This document shows, piece by piece, positions 35,301-43,932 of a DNA stretch of 64,000 nt (position 1 is the first letter of the stretch; each line of letters opens with the position of its first letter). The notes beneath the pieces were generated by a model. The model was not told the DNA's origin and did no database searches. It saw nothing but the letters and a program-made list of their open reading frames with translations. Source of the DNA: an uncultured Gemmatimonadales bacterium (GTDB taxonomy: Bacteria > Gemmatimonadota > Gemmatimonadetes > JACCXV01 > JAHWKZ01); NCBI GenBank assembly GCA_947259315.1, contig CAMYLR010000031.1, forward strand, positions 25,228 through 89,227. Direction: 5' to 3'. A program made the translations under genes and the position numbers.

Positions 35301-36356
35301 TCAGCCAGTGTTTGTGCGATGCCGTCGCCCGCGTATTACGACAGCGATCGTCAACATCGCGAGCGGACCAACAAACGCGAGTATCGCAATACGATACAGC
35401 GCGAGGTCTACGTGGCCACTCTGGTCCAGCACGAGGTACGCTACGTAAATCGTATAGTACAAGAGAAAGACAGAGCCTTCCCAACGCTCGATCGCGTAGT
35501 TGGTGAAGAACACCGGAAGGCAAGCAAAGGCGACGACGCACAGGATCGGCAGGTCGAAGCTCGTGACCGCAACGGGGATCAACAACGACGTTTCGGAAGC
35601 GGTCGCCGTCAGGCCAAGCACGACCAGGAGGTTTACGACGTTGCTGCCGACGATGTTACCGACCACGAGATCGGTTTCCGCACGCCGCAATGAAGAGACG
35701 GTGGCCGCGAGCTCGGGTAGCGAAGTTCCTATCGCCAGGATCGTCAGCCCAACAACGACCTCGCTGGCACCCATGACTCGCGCCACATCGGTTGCGCCAC
35801 TGACCACGAAACGCGCACCCAGATAAAGGAGGAACGCTCCGGCGATTATCATCGCCACCGCCACGGCGGGACGGCTGGTCGGTCGAGGGGATTCCTCACG
35901 GTCGTCAAACGTCGAGACCGACCGGACTTGAAAGAGGGCCAAGAAATACAGGCCGGCCAGGATTAGCGACGCGATGCCTTCCGGCCTGTCGAGACGGCCG
36001 TCATACGCCATGCTGAACACGAGGACCGATGCCAGGATCATTACCGGGATGTCGAACCGAACGAGGCGGTCGGCGACCCGGAGCGGTGTGATCAGCGCCG
36101 CGATTCCCAAGATCAGGAGCACGTTGCAGATGTTGCTGCCGACGATGTTGCCGACGGCCATCGTCGGGTGATCGGTGGCGACCGCGTTCAGTGCTACGGC
36201 GATCTCGGAGGCGCTCGTTCCCAACGCTACGATGGTCAAGCCGATGACGACCGGAGGGATACTGAGTGCGCGCGCCAGCCTCGACGCGCCGGCCACAAAC
36301 GACTCTGCGCCAAGGGTCGTGATGCCCAAGCCCAGGGCGAGGATAAGCAACGGCAT
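35301..36356 (-). CDS. Calcium/sodium antiporter (CaCA family, YrbG type)
   Basis: The 351-residue protein has about ten helices in two inverted repeats. Each carries the alpha-repeat motif: GLTIVALGTSASEIAVALNA with VGNIVGSNICNVLLILG, and GLTILAIGTSLPELAATVSS with VGNIVGSNVVNLLVVLG. The Glu in each motif binds the transported ion. ATG 36356 (MPLLILALGLG) starts directly in the first helix, so the longer open frame upstream is not used. It is 14 bases downstream of the LVIVD-repeat gene in the same direction; co-transcription is possible. Confidence 0.92.
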   Translation of the reverse strand: MPLLILALGLGITTLGAESFVAGASRLARALSIPPVVIGLTIVALGTSASEIAVALNAVATDHPTMAVGNIVGSNICNVLLILGIAALITPLRVADRLVRFDIPVMILASVLVFSMAYDGRLDRPEGIASLILAGLYFLALFQVRSVSTFDDREESPRPTSRPAVAVAMIIAGAFLLYLGARFVVSGATDVARVMGASEVVVGLTILAIGTSLPELAATVSSLRRAETDLVVGNIVGSNVVNLLVVLGLTATASETSLLIPVAVTSFDLPILCVVAFACLPVFFTNYAIERWEGSVFLLYYTIYVAYLVLDQSGHVDLALYRIAILAFVGPLAMLTIAVVIRGRRHRTNTG

Positions 36357-36370
36357 GTGATGCTGCCGCT

Positions 36371-38386
36371 CTAGAACACGGGTGACGGATCGGGTGGCAC
36401 GAGCTTGACGACCCACAACCCGGAGTTCGGGTCCGACGCGAAGATGTTCCCCTTGTACGGTTGGGCGCCCCAGGTATCCGTCGTGTTGGGGATCGTTCCC
36501 TCGGCATCCTCGGTCATGTACCAGCCGATCTCACGACCCTGCCGGTAGAGGTCGCCGCGCAGCTCGCCCGAGATGTCGAGCACGCGCAGGCCGGCCTGGT
36601 AGTAACCGATGTACAGCTTGTCGTCCTCGGCCCACATGTTGTGAGCGCCGGCCTCGGGGACGCGATAGTAGCCGACCTCGACCGGGCGGCGTACGTCTGA
36701 CACGTCGATCACGTGGATGTACCCGCGTGGACCGTTTAGGCACTCTGCACAGCCAAAAATCTCGTCACCGGCGAAGACGTAGTCACCGTATCGAACCGCA
36801 TGGTGGGTGTTTCCGTACGTCTCGCCATCGTTCCCGAGTTGGTACTGGTACTTGTGTTGCGCGACGAATTGCGGGTCGGTCGGCGTGCCTCCTGCGACGC
36901 CATTGCCGACGTCCAGGATCACCACGCCATCGTCCCAATAGCTCAGATAAGCGAGCCCATCCTCGATATTCACGTCGTGCAGCCACTTGTTCTGTTTGTC
37001 GAGACCCCAGCGCCCGACTCGGCGCGGGTTCGCTGGGTCGGAGATGTCGATGATGTGCAGATCCGCGGTTCCGTAATGCACTGCGTAAACAAGGTCGCCC
37101 TCGATCCACGCGTTGTGGACGCCGCCGGTGAGGCCATCGGTGAAGTGCAAGATCCGCGTGGGGTGCGCGGGATCCGCGAGGTTGAGGAGCGTGATTCCGT
37201 TTCTACGATTGGCAGCGTTCTCGCTCGTAACTACTGCCACTGACGCATCACCGTTGATCTTGATGTCGTTGACCCGCCGGCCATCGAACGCCAGCGAGTC
37301 GGTGATCATTGGCCGGGTCGGATCGGTCACGTCCCAAGCGTACATGAGGTTCCCCGAGTACGTACCGGTGTACGCGTAATCGCGTCCGTCCTGCCCTTCG
37401 AACACCCACAGGTCAGTGGTCGCTTGACCCGCCGGGGCAACGCCATGGGCGATGAGCCGGACGGTGTGGCGCGGCGGGCGGGGGGTGGCAACGATCTCGG
37501 CTACTGCGCTATGGGAGCCGACGCTGGCCATCACTCGGTGAAGCCCCGCCTCGTAGGCGACAAAGGCACCGTCCGCATCGACGAACGCCCGGTCATGAGC
37601 GTGTCCGGGGCCGGGCAGCAGAGTCCATTCGGTTGACACGTTACCAAGGTCCCGGCCGCGCTCGTCGGTTGCGGTGGCCGACAAATGAGTGACGTTCCCG
37701 ACCTGTAAGGTTTGCGCGGGGGGTTCGATCTCGAGCCCCCGCACAGGATCTCGTTCAACCCGCATCGACATTGACCCGGTGACGTCACCCACCCGTGCGG
37801 TGACCCGTGTTTCGCCCGGGGAAATGCCGATCGCCAGGCCACCGGCCGTGACGCGCAGGACACTCGGATCGGACGACGTCCACTCGATCTCGGCATCGTG
37901 CCGCGGTTCACCTCCCGAGGATGCTCTAGCCGTCAGGGTGGTTCGAGTGCCGGCGAAGATCGTCGGTTGCGGTTCGATCTCGATCTCGTCAACGGGAGCC
38001 GGAGTGACGTAAACACGCACGAACCCGAATACGTCGTCAAAGCCCGGCCCGTCGCGTCGGGAGCGTCTGACCCTGGCGCTTATAAGCTCCTCGCCCGGTA
38101 CGATCCCCAACACTTCGGAGGTTTCCGAATCGTACCATGCGCCACTGCCCCGAGAACTGACACGCATCATGATGTCGTCGAGCGCGTTGCCATCCGCGTC
38201 GAGTGGGGTGATCTCGACAGGCACACGCTCACCGACTTGGACGGTGACTGCCTCGGGTGAGACCTGCAGCTTGGCTACCGCCTCCTCGGGGTACGTTTGT
38301 GCGTGTGCCCCGGTCGCGGCCATCAGTGACAGTCCAGCGGCAACGACACACACGCTCATGGTTCGCAAGATCGAATGGACGGACAA
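36371..38386 (-). CDS. Secreted Ig-like and LVIVD beta-propeller protein
   Basis: The start is a TTG at 38386, preceded by GGAGG. The 671-residue protein has a signal peptide (LSLMAATGAHAQ). Two or three bacterial Ig-like (Big2) repeats follow: KLQVSPEAVTVQVGERVPVE, TIFAGTRTTLTARAS and EPPAQTLQVGNVTHLSATAT. From about residue 300 there are LVIVD-type propeller repeats, each with an aspartate-proline step, for example YAWDVTDPTRPMI, LHIIDISDPANPRRVG and IHVIDVSDVRRPVEVG. LVIVD proteins are surface or periplasmic scaffolds of unknown activity. CAEC near 540 may be a small metal or disulfide site. Confidence 0.85.
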   Translation of the reverse strand: MSVHSILRTMSVCVVAAGLSLMAATGAHAQTYPEEAVAKLQVSPEAVTVQVGERVPVEITPLDADGNALDDIMMRVSSRGSGAWYDSETSEVLGIVPGEELISARVRRSRRDGPGFDDVFGFVRVYVTPAPVDEIEIEPQPTIFAGTRTTLTARASSGGEPRHDAEIEWTSSDPSVLRVTAGGLAIGISPGETRVTARVGDVTGSMSMRVERDPVRGLEIEPPAQTLQVGNVTHLSATATDERGRDLGNVSTEWTLLPGPGHAHDRAFVDADGAFVAYEAGLHRVMASVGSHSAVAEIVATPRPPRHTVRLIAHGVAPAGQATTDLWVFEGQDGRDYAYTGTYSGNLMYAWDVTDPTRPMITDSLAFDGRRVNDIKINGDASVAVVTSENAANRRNGITLLNLADPAHPTRILHFTDGLTGGVHNAWIEGDLVYAVHYGTADLHIIDISDPANPRRVGRWGLDKQNKWLHDVNIEDGLAYLSYWDDGVVILDVGNGVAGGTPTDPQFVAQHKYQYQLGNDGETYGNTHHAVRYGDYVFAGDEIFGCAECLNGPRGYIHVIDVSDVRRPVEVGYYRVPEAGAHNMWAEDDKLYIGYYQAGLRVLDISGELRGDLYRQGREIGWYMTEDAEGTIPNTTDTWGAQPYKGNIFASDPNSGLWVVKLVPPDPSPVF

Positions 38387-38417
38387 GGGAAACCTCCGGG
38401 TTGCGCTTTAGATGGGC

Positions 38418-39104
38418 TTACCTGATCGGCGCGCCGTGGCTCGGCGGGCAGGCGTCTTGACTGGCCGCCTCTGCGTCGGCGATGAGCTGTTTCAGGTTGG
38501 TCGGGATCGGATGAGCCTTCATGAGCTTGGCCATATACACCAAGTTGTTGGCCATGTAACGGGCCGTCTTGTTGGTGTACATGTGCTTGTCGCCACCGGC
38601 TTCGATGTAGCTCGGTCCTGGACCGGCGTCACCGACCCAGTAGCAATCCGAGTTTGGCGGCACGATGCATCCCATGTGCGAGAGGTTGAACAGGGTGTTT
38701 GCCGCCGCGTCGTGAGCCCCATCCTCGTTTCCGGTCACCACAACACCGGCGATCTTGTTGTACAGCGGGAACTGACCTGTCTCCGGGTCCCCCTCGTCGT
38801 AGGTGCCGTCGAGCCGTTCGATCACGAGCTGGGCGACCGCCGACCGAACGCCAAACCAGATCGGAGTGCCGATGATGACGATGTCGGCGGCTCGGAGCTT
38901 GGCCAAAATCGCCGGCCATTCGTCGCCGTCACCCTCGTCCGAGGAGACACCGAAGGGGATGTTGTAGTCGACGATTCGAATGACCTCGGACTCGACGCCC
39001 AGGGGCTTCATCAGGTCAATCACCTTGTCGATCAGTGCCCGAGTGTTCGATACGGCGGGTGACTTCTTGAGCGTGCAATTCAAGATGACAGCCTTGAGAT
39101 CCAT
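38418..39104 (-). CDS. Flavodoxin-like NAD(P)H-dependent oxidoreductase
   Basis: From ATG 39104 (in-frame ATG at 39116 also possible) the protein has 228 residues. It begins LKAVILNCTLKKSPAVSNTR, the phosphate-binding loop of the FMN reductase/flavodoxin-like fold. The flavin loop IIGTPIWFGVRSAVAQLVIE and VVVTGNEDGAHDAAANTLF are also present, as in the NADPH-dependent FMN reductase family. The physiological electron acceptor is unknown. It lies upstream of the LVIVD gene in the same direction and downstream of the small repeat protein. Confidence 0.82.
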   Translation of the reverse strand: MDLKAVILNCTLKKSPAVSNTRALIDKVIDLMKPLGVESEVIRIVDYNIPFGVSSDEGDGDEWPAILAKLRAADIVIIGTPIWFGVRSAVAQLVIERLDGTYDEGDPETGQFPLYNKIAGVVVTGNEDGAHDAAANTLFNLSHMGCIVPPNSDCYWVGDAGPGPSYIEAGGDKHMYTNKTARYMANNLVYMAKLMKAHPIPTNLKQLIADAEAASQDACPPSHGAPIR

Positions 39105-39134
39105 GTTCGTCCCCATCCGAGGTTTGTTGTTTTT

Positions 39135-39425
39135 CTAGTCGTCGGCAGGTGAGCCGAAACGGTTGATGAAGAACTGCGCGTAGGTCTGCGGCCATTCGGC
39201 GTCGCCCGACTCGCGATGATGGTGATCGGCCTCGATGAGCGCTTGCGCGATCGACGGTCGGCTCAGCCCGGATGACTCTAGAAGCTTTGGCAACCTGTGC
39301 TCCAGGTACTCCGCGTACCATTGTGGCCAATCAGGGTCTTCACCGTCGGTTTCGATAAACGCGAGGTGGTGGTCCTTGCCGGTCTGGATGAAGAGCTCCG
39401 CGAGTTCTGCTTCCAGCATGCTCAT
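39135..39425 (-). CDS. Small protein with two W-P-x-x-Y repeats, unknown function
   Basis: The 96-residue protein holds two copies of one motif: DPDWPQWYAEYLEHRL and, about 40 residues later, DAEWPQTYAQFFINRF. Each follows an acidic stretch (ETDGE, ESGD) and an H/A-rich segment (KDHHLAF, EADHHH). This suggests a small repeat fold. I recall the W-P-x-W-Y-A pattern from conserved hypothetical proteins but know no function. There is no signal peptide. It lies nine bases downstream of the DUF4336 gene, so it is probably co-transcribed with it. Confidence 0.6.
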   Translation of the reverse strand: MSMLEAELAELFIQTGKDHHLAFIETDGEDPDWPQWYAEYLEHRLPKLLESSGLSRPSIAQALIEADHHHRESGDAEWPQTYAQFFINRFGSPADD

Positions 39426-39434
39426 GCCCCGTTT

Positions 39435-40130
39435 TCATTCCATCCAAGCGAAGGCGCGTTCGAGCTTCTCGCGACCGCCGGTCTCGACGATGTCCCCGTG
39501 ACCGACGATTACACGATCAAAATCCCATTCGAAAATACGCTCCAACGATGCCCGCGCAGCGTCGTGATCAGACATTCCACGACGCATCGTCCGGCTGACG
39601 GCGAGACGATTGTAAACCCCGAGCGCTCGTGCGGCGAGTCGTGTGAAGAGTGGGCGGCTCGGTGGCAAGTTGAAACAAAGATCGGTGAGGATCAGAGTCC
39701 GGCTCGCGCGGTGCAAGAAGACGATCTCGGTCGAGATGCGGTTTCCGTGGAACGCGGTCTGATCGAGATCAGTCACCCACTGCGGGTCGGGTTCATCGCC
39801 GAGGATTCCGGAAAATGACAGGTCCTCCCGCCGCTCTGGCAGGCCGGGTGAGGCGAGCAGCTCGGCTTCCGGATACGCCGCCCGATAATATTCCATGTAC
39901 TTGTGGTGAAAGCGGTTAGGGGAAACAACGAAGCGTACCGGACCGATCGCATCGAGCTGCTCGCGAAGCTCCGAGGTCAGATGAGCGACCGAATGAAGCC
40001 AGAGCTCGCCGCTGCTCAACAGCACCGCCGTCATGCGTCGACCGAAGTCGATGCCGGCGATTTTCAACGAGTGTTCAGCGACCCATAGCCGTTCGTCCAA
40101 TTCTCGAAACGTTACGCCTACATTCTTCAT
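39435..40130 (-). CDS. DUF4336 metallo-beta-lactamase-like protein
   Basis: The 231-residue protein resembles DUF4336: WVAEHSLKIAGIDFGRRMTA at the start, SPNRFHHKYMEYYRAAYPEA in the middle, ILTDLCFNLP, and a closing DFDRVIVGHGDIVETGG. The His/Asp pattern (HHKY, GHGD) is a reduced form of the metallo-beta-lactamase metal site. No substrate is known. It precedes the small W-P repeat gene with a 9-base gap, suggesting an operon. It is divergent from the SWIB gene. Confidence 0.78.
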   Translation of the reverse strand: MKNVGVTFRELDERLWVAEHSLKIAGIDFGRRMTAVLLSSGELWLHSVAHLTSELREQLDAIGPVRFVVSPNRFHHKYMEYYRAAYPEAELLASPGLPERREDLSFSGILGDEPDPQWVTDLDQTAFHGNRISTEIVFLHRASRTLILTDLCFNLPPSRPLFTRLAARALGVYNRLAVSRTMRRGMSDHDAARASLERIFEWDFDRVIVGHGDIVETGGREKLERAFAWME

Positions 40131-40266
40131 GGTTGCTCCTGCTGCCTTGCGTTTTGAACCCGAATGTTGTACGAAAAAGTGACCGGAGCGGATATCGTCA
40201 GTTCGCTCGCCCCCGTTGAAGAACGCTGCAGGCTACTCAAGACGACCCTTTTCGGAGAACTACGAG

Positions 40267-40545
40267 ATGGCAAAAGCAAAGACCAAGCGTAAGCCGAACC
40301 CGGCGTTCATGAAACCGATGAAGCCTGATGCTGCCCTCGCGAAAGTCGTTGGTGCCGAGCCCAAGCCACGTACCGAGGTGACAAAGAAACTCTGGGAGTA
40401 CATCAAGAAAAACAACCTTCAGAACCCCCAGAACAAGAGGAACATCGTCGCTGACGCCAATCTGAAGGCGGTGTTCGACGGCAAGGCCGAGGTCAGCATG
40501 TTCGAGATGACGAAGCTCGTCAACGGGCATATGAGCGAGGCCTGA
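40267..40545 (+). CDS. Stand-alone SWIB/MDM2-domain protein
   Basis: From ATG 40267 (upstream GGAG) the 92-residue protein has a short Lys-rich tail (AKAKTKRKPNPAFMKPMKP) and a SWIB domain: TEVTKKLWEYIKKNNLQNP, NKRNIVADANLKAVFDGK and SMFEMTKLVNGHM. SWIB domains are best known from eukaryotic chromatin remodelers and from chlamydial proteins. Bacterial one-domain forms are thought to be nucleoid or DNA-associated, which the basic tail would suit. The gene is isolated and ends in a strong hairpin terminator. Confidence 0.9.
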   Translation: MAKAKTKRKPNPAFMKPMKPDAALAKVVGAEPKPRTEVTKKLWEYIKKNNLQNPQNKRNIVADANLKAVFDGKAEVSMFEMTKLVNGHMSEA

Positions 40546-40575
40546 ACCGGACAGACACACGAACTGTTCTTTGGC

Positions 40576-40603
40576 GAGACCCGCCGGTCCCCCGGCGGGT
40601 CTC
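40576..40603. terminator. Bidirectional hairpin terminator between SWIB and M1 peptidase genes
   Basis: A perfect 12-base stem GAGACCCGCCGG (40576-40587) pairs with CCGGCGGGTCTC (40592-40603) around a 4-base loop, followed by TCGCTTTATT. It lies between two convergent genes and can end transcription of both; the T-rich side serves the SWIB gene best. Confidence 0.85.
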
Positions 40604-40608
40604 TCGCT

Positions 40609-42618
40609 TTATTGTCCGGAGCTAGCCTCCGGCCACCCGTTGTCGGCCCGATCGACGTCGGGGAAATCGAGCTCCGGGTCCAGATCGATCCTCGCGATCG
40701 GAGCCCCGGACTGTGTCGCGACGAATGTGCGGACCGCCCCCCTGAGCCAAACGTCAACCGGCACCTCGTGGCGCTCGGTCGAACCGTCCTCACGCGTGAC
40801 GACGACGTCGACCGGCATCGGCACTAGACCCTCGTCGATGATCTCGATCTCGGCTCGACCCCCCTCGAGGAGCCGTACTTCGCCAATCGCTTGATCGAGC
40901 GTCCACGTTTCTTGGTACCATGCCGACCAGAACCAATCGAGATCGCGCCCAGAGACGTCCTCGAAGGTGTTAAAGAAATCCCACGGGTAAGGATGCTTGA
41001 ACGCCCATCGATCCCAGAACTCATGGTACGCTTTGATGAACGTTTCCTCGCCGAGCACACCCCGCAGCGCGAGAAGGACCGTCGACGGTTTCTCGTATGA
41101 CGCCACGCCGTAAGCCCCGGGATAGTGGTAATCCGACCAACGCAAGATTTCCCCTTCACGATCCCGCAGAGCGAGTTCGACGTACTCGTCGCGGTCTTGA
41201 CTATCGTGATCGCGACCCGGAAAGAAATCCTCACGCGCCCGGTTCTCGTTGAACGTGGTCGTTCCCTCGTCGAGCCACGCGTATCGACGCTCGTTGTTTG
41301 ACGCGATCATCGGAATCCACATATGGGCGAGCTCGTGCGCGACCACCATGTACAATCGTTCCTGGCCGCGCTCGTTGTAGTCGCCAATCAGGGTCATCAT
41401 CGGAAACTCCATCCCACCGCCGATGATTCCGCCGCCTTCGACGGCGGTCATGTGGGGCCATGGGTACGAGTATCCGGTGTACTCCGACAGGAACGCGATC
41501 GAGTGTTGCGAATATCGAGCGGCCTCTTTCCAAAACGGGGCGCTGTTCCGATAGAGGGAATTGATGAGCGCGTAGTCGATCGACCCGTCGCCGTCGCGAT
41601 CCCCGACAGGGGTACGAGTCGCGTCCCAGTTTGAAGCGCGGGTGACGCTGGCCGAAACGTCGTGAACGGAGTCGGCCACGAAATGCCACCGGATCGACGC
41701 GCCGGCCTCGGCCCACGTTGAACCCCGCCCGAACTCGGCGGGCGTAACGATCGGCACGATTTCATCGCTGTTCGCTGCGGTCGCCAGCCGTTCGCGCACC
41801 GTGGCGGAAAGCGTTCGCTCTGGGTTCTGGAGCTCACCCGTGGCGACGATCAACCAGTCCGAGGGCGCCTCGATCTCGATGTCGTAGCGTGCGAACCCAG
41901 CGTAGAACTCGGCGTTTCCGGTGAATAGGTCGAAGTGCCAACCCTCCAGATCGTCGTATACCGCCATTTGCGGGTACCAGTACGCGAGGAAGTAGAAGTC
42001 GTCACCGCTGTACCCCATGCGGTTCCCGGCGCCAGCTTGCGGAACGATGAAGCTGTAGTCGAAGGCGATCTCGACGGTGGTTCCTGGGGCGACCGGCGCC
42101 GGCGGAGAGATAAGCATCCGTGTCCCGAATACGTGATATCCGATCGAGTCCGGGTCGGCGTGCGTGAGCTCGACACCGTCGACTGAGACACGGCTGAGCA
42201 TCATCCCGCCAGTGACCTCAACCTCTTCTCCTCGGGCTGCTCCTTCGGCGTGCAGGTTCTGATGGAGGTGGACCCAGAGCACGGCCAGCGTGTCGGGCGA
42301 GTTGTTGTAATAGACGATGTTCGCGGTGCCGTCGAGACGACGGGCGGCGGGATCGAGTTTCGCGTCGATGTCGTACTCGGCCCACTGCTGCCAGTACTGC
42401 GGCCCCGGCATGCCGCTCTCCGATCGCGTTCCATTCGCTATCCCACGCTGATAAGTAGTCGGGATGTGTAGCGGGTGTGGCAGCGGCCGCTGCACTTCGT
42501 AATGAGCGGTTTGGTCGTCTGGCTCCTGGCTGGCGACCGGACGAGCGACCGTCAAGCTGGCCACTACCGATCCCAGGACGGCGATGGCGATCAAAGGACG
42601 CGATTCGTTGAAGCTCAT
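40609..42618 (-). CDS. Secreted M1-family metallopeptidase
   Basis: ATG 42618 has AGGAG in front and starts a signal peptide (LIAIAVLGSVVASLTVARP). The 669-residue protein carries the gluzincin site VVAHELAHMWIPMIASNN with HELAH and the downstream Glu in WLDEGTTTFNENRA. The exopeptidase-type motif is YPWPHMTAVEGGGIIGGGME, a variant of GGMEN. This fits an M1 aminopeptidase-like enzyme acting on external peptides. The C-terminal part (DLDWFWSAWYQETWTLDQAI) is the usual helical and beta region. It is followed by the shared hairpin terminator. Confidence 0.9.
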   Translation of the reverse strand: MSFNESRPLIAIAVLGSVVASLTVARPVASQEPDDQTAHYEVQRPLPHPLHIPTTYQRGIANGTRSESGMPGPQYWQQWAEYDIDAKLDPAARRLDGTANIVYYNNSPDTLAVLWVHLHQNLHAEGAARGEEVEVTGGMMLSRVSVDGVELTHADPDSIGYHVFGTRMLISPPAPVAPGTTVEIAFDYSFIVPQAGAGNRMGYSGDDFYFLAYWYPQMAVYDDLEGWHFDLFTGNAEFYAGFARYDIEIEAPSDWLIVATGELQNPERTLSATVRERLATAANSDEIVPIVTPAEFGRGSTWAEAGASIRWHFVADSVHDVSASVTRASNWDATRTPVGDRDGDGSIDYALINSLYRNSAPFWKEAARYSQHSIAFLSEYTGYSYPWPHMTAVEGGGIIGGGMEFPMMTLIGDYNERGQERLYMVVAHELAHMWIPMIASNNERRYAWLDEGTTTFNENRAREDFFPGRDHDSQDRDEYVELALRDREGEILRWSDYHYPGAYGVASYEKPSTVLLALRGVLGEETFIKAYHEFWDRWAFKHPYPWDFFNTFEDVSGRDLDWFWSAWYQETWTLDQAIGEVRLLEGGRAEIEIIDEGLVPMPVDVVVTREDGSTERHEVPVDVWLRGAVRTFVATQSGAPIARIDLDPELDFPDVDRADNGWPEASSGQ

Positions 42619-42666
42619 CGTTAGGACTCCTCCCCAGATACGATTATCGGTTTCCACAGCATCACG

Positions 42667-43326
42667 TCACACGTCGGATTCGTCGAGCAACGCCAGCAAG
42701 TCGAGCGGTTCCGCAATTAGCGTTTTGGCCCCGTGAGCTGACAGCTCGTCGCGATCACGAAAGCCCCACAACACGCCCACCGGGTACATCCCGGCAGCGA
42801 CGGCGGTTTGCATGTCGGTCATCGTATCGCCCAAGTAGACACACGCCGAGGGGTCAACACCTAGCGTGTTGGCGATCTTCAGGACGACGGTCGGGTCGGG
42901 CTTGAGCGGGACCCCGTCGGTGCCGCCGACAACCGCCGCGAAACGCCACCGGTCGAACATCTGTTCGACCATCGCGCGGGTGGCGGGCTCGGGCTTGTTG
43001 CTCACCACCGCCATCGGCAACCCACGTTCGGTCAACTGATCGAGCAGCTCGGGGATCCCTGGATAGGCGGTCGTCTGGTCGAGCATGTGCGCGGTGTAGT
43101 AGCGCTTGAGATCCTCGAGCACCGGACCGACCAGATCGGATCGATCCGTCGGTACGGAACGCTCGACCAGTCGCTCGACGCCTTCGCCAACGAGCGAACG
43201 ATACGCATCGGGTTGGAGCGTCGGGAGATCGTGCGCTGCCAACGCGCGGTTCATCGCTTCGGCGATGTCGCTCAGCGTGTCGGCCAGCGTGCCATCGAGA
43301 TCGAAGATCACGGCTCGAAAACGCAC
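42667..43326 (-). CDS. gph: HAD-superfamily phosphatase, phosphoglycolate phosphatase-like
   Basis: The 219-residue protein has the four HAD motifs: FDLDGTLADT with the nucleophile Asp, VVSNKPEPATRAMVEQMF, the Lys in PLKPDPTVVLKIAN, and YLGDTMTDMQTAVAAGM. The alpha-helical cap after motif I is of the Gph/PGP type. Phosphoglycolate is the likely but unproven substrate. It follows the DUF456 gene directly (one base apart), so the two are probably co-transcribed. Confidence 0.83.
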   Translation of the reverse strand: MRFRAVIFDLDGTLADTLSDIAEAMNRALAAHDLPTLQPDAYRSLVGEGVERLVERSVPTDRSDLVGPVLEDLKRYYTAHMLDQTTAYPGIPELLDQLTERGLPMAVVSNKPEPATRAMVEQMFDRWRFAAVVGGTDGVPLKPDPTVVLKIANTLGVDPSACVYLGDTMTDMQTAVAAGMYPVGVLWGFRDRDELSAHGAKTLIAEPLDLLALLDESDV

Positions 43327-43327
43327 A

Positions 43328-43831
43328 TCACCTCAGCAGTAGTGACGCCGCGCCAATGATGAGCACGGCGAACCCGACGGCGGTCTTGGCGGCGGCCGCG
43401 AACGCTCGCCCCACGAGTGCGCCGAACGCCGCTCGGCCCGCCGTTTTCATGTGTTTGGTTTCCCACCATGTGACGACCGCTGCGCCCCCGAATGTACCCA
43501 AGAGCCCTCCGATCAGTGGCCCCGCCAACGGTAGTGGTATCGGCAGACCGATCAACACGCCTACGATCCCCCCGAGGATCGCGCCCCAGAAAGCTTTCCT
43601 CGACGCGCCGAACTGTTGGCTGGCGCGGCGCACGATCAGGAACTCAGCCACCTCGGCGAGTCCAGCCAACCCGATGAGCACACCCCACACCCACCACGCC
43701 ACCTCTCCTAGCCAGGCCCCAATGCCGAGCACGGCCAGCATAACCCAGGTGCCCGGGAAGCCGAGCGGGATCAAGAACAGACATGCGACCATGACGAAGA
43801 TCGCGCCGGTGGCGAGGATCGGGTGGACCAT
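43328..43831 (-). CDS. DUF456 membrane protein
   Basis: This 167-residue protein is mostly hydrophobic, with Gly-rich helices: LIPLGFPGTWVMLAVLGIG, a central hydrophilic loop with RRASQQFGASRKAFWGAI and IGLPIPLPLAGPLIGGLLG. That arrangement matches DUF456, a bacterial membrane family without known function. It is directly upstream of gph. No signal peptide is distinct from the first helix. Confidence 0.82.
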   Translation of the reverse strand: MVHPILATGAIFVMVACLFLIPLGFPGTWVMLAVLGIGAWLGEVAWWVWGVLIGLAGLAEVAEFLIVRRASQQFGASRKAFWGAILGGIVGVLIGLPIPLPLAGPLIGGLLGTFGGAAVVTWWETKHMKTAGRAAFGALVGRAFAAAAKTAVGFAVLIIGAASLLLR

Positions 43832-43932
43832 CTAGCGAAGTCTACTACCGCCGCGCTAACGCTTCATGTGGTAGATTCCGGGGCACGGCCATTGGAGGCA
43901 GGTTTGCGCGACCCGAGACGGAGGTCGGTCTG

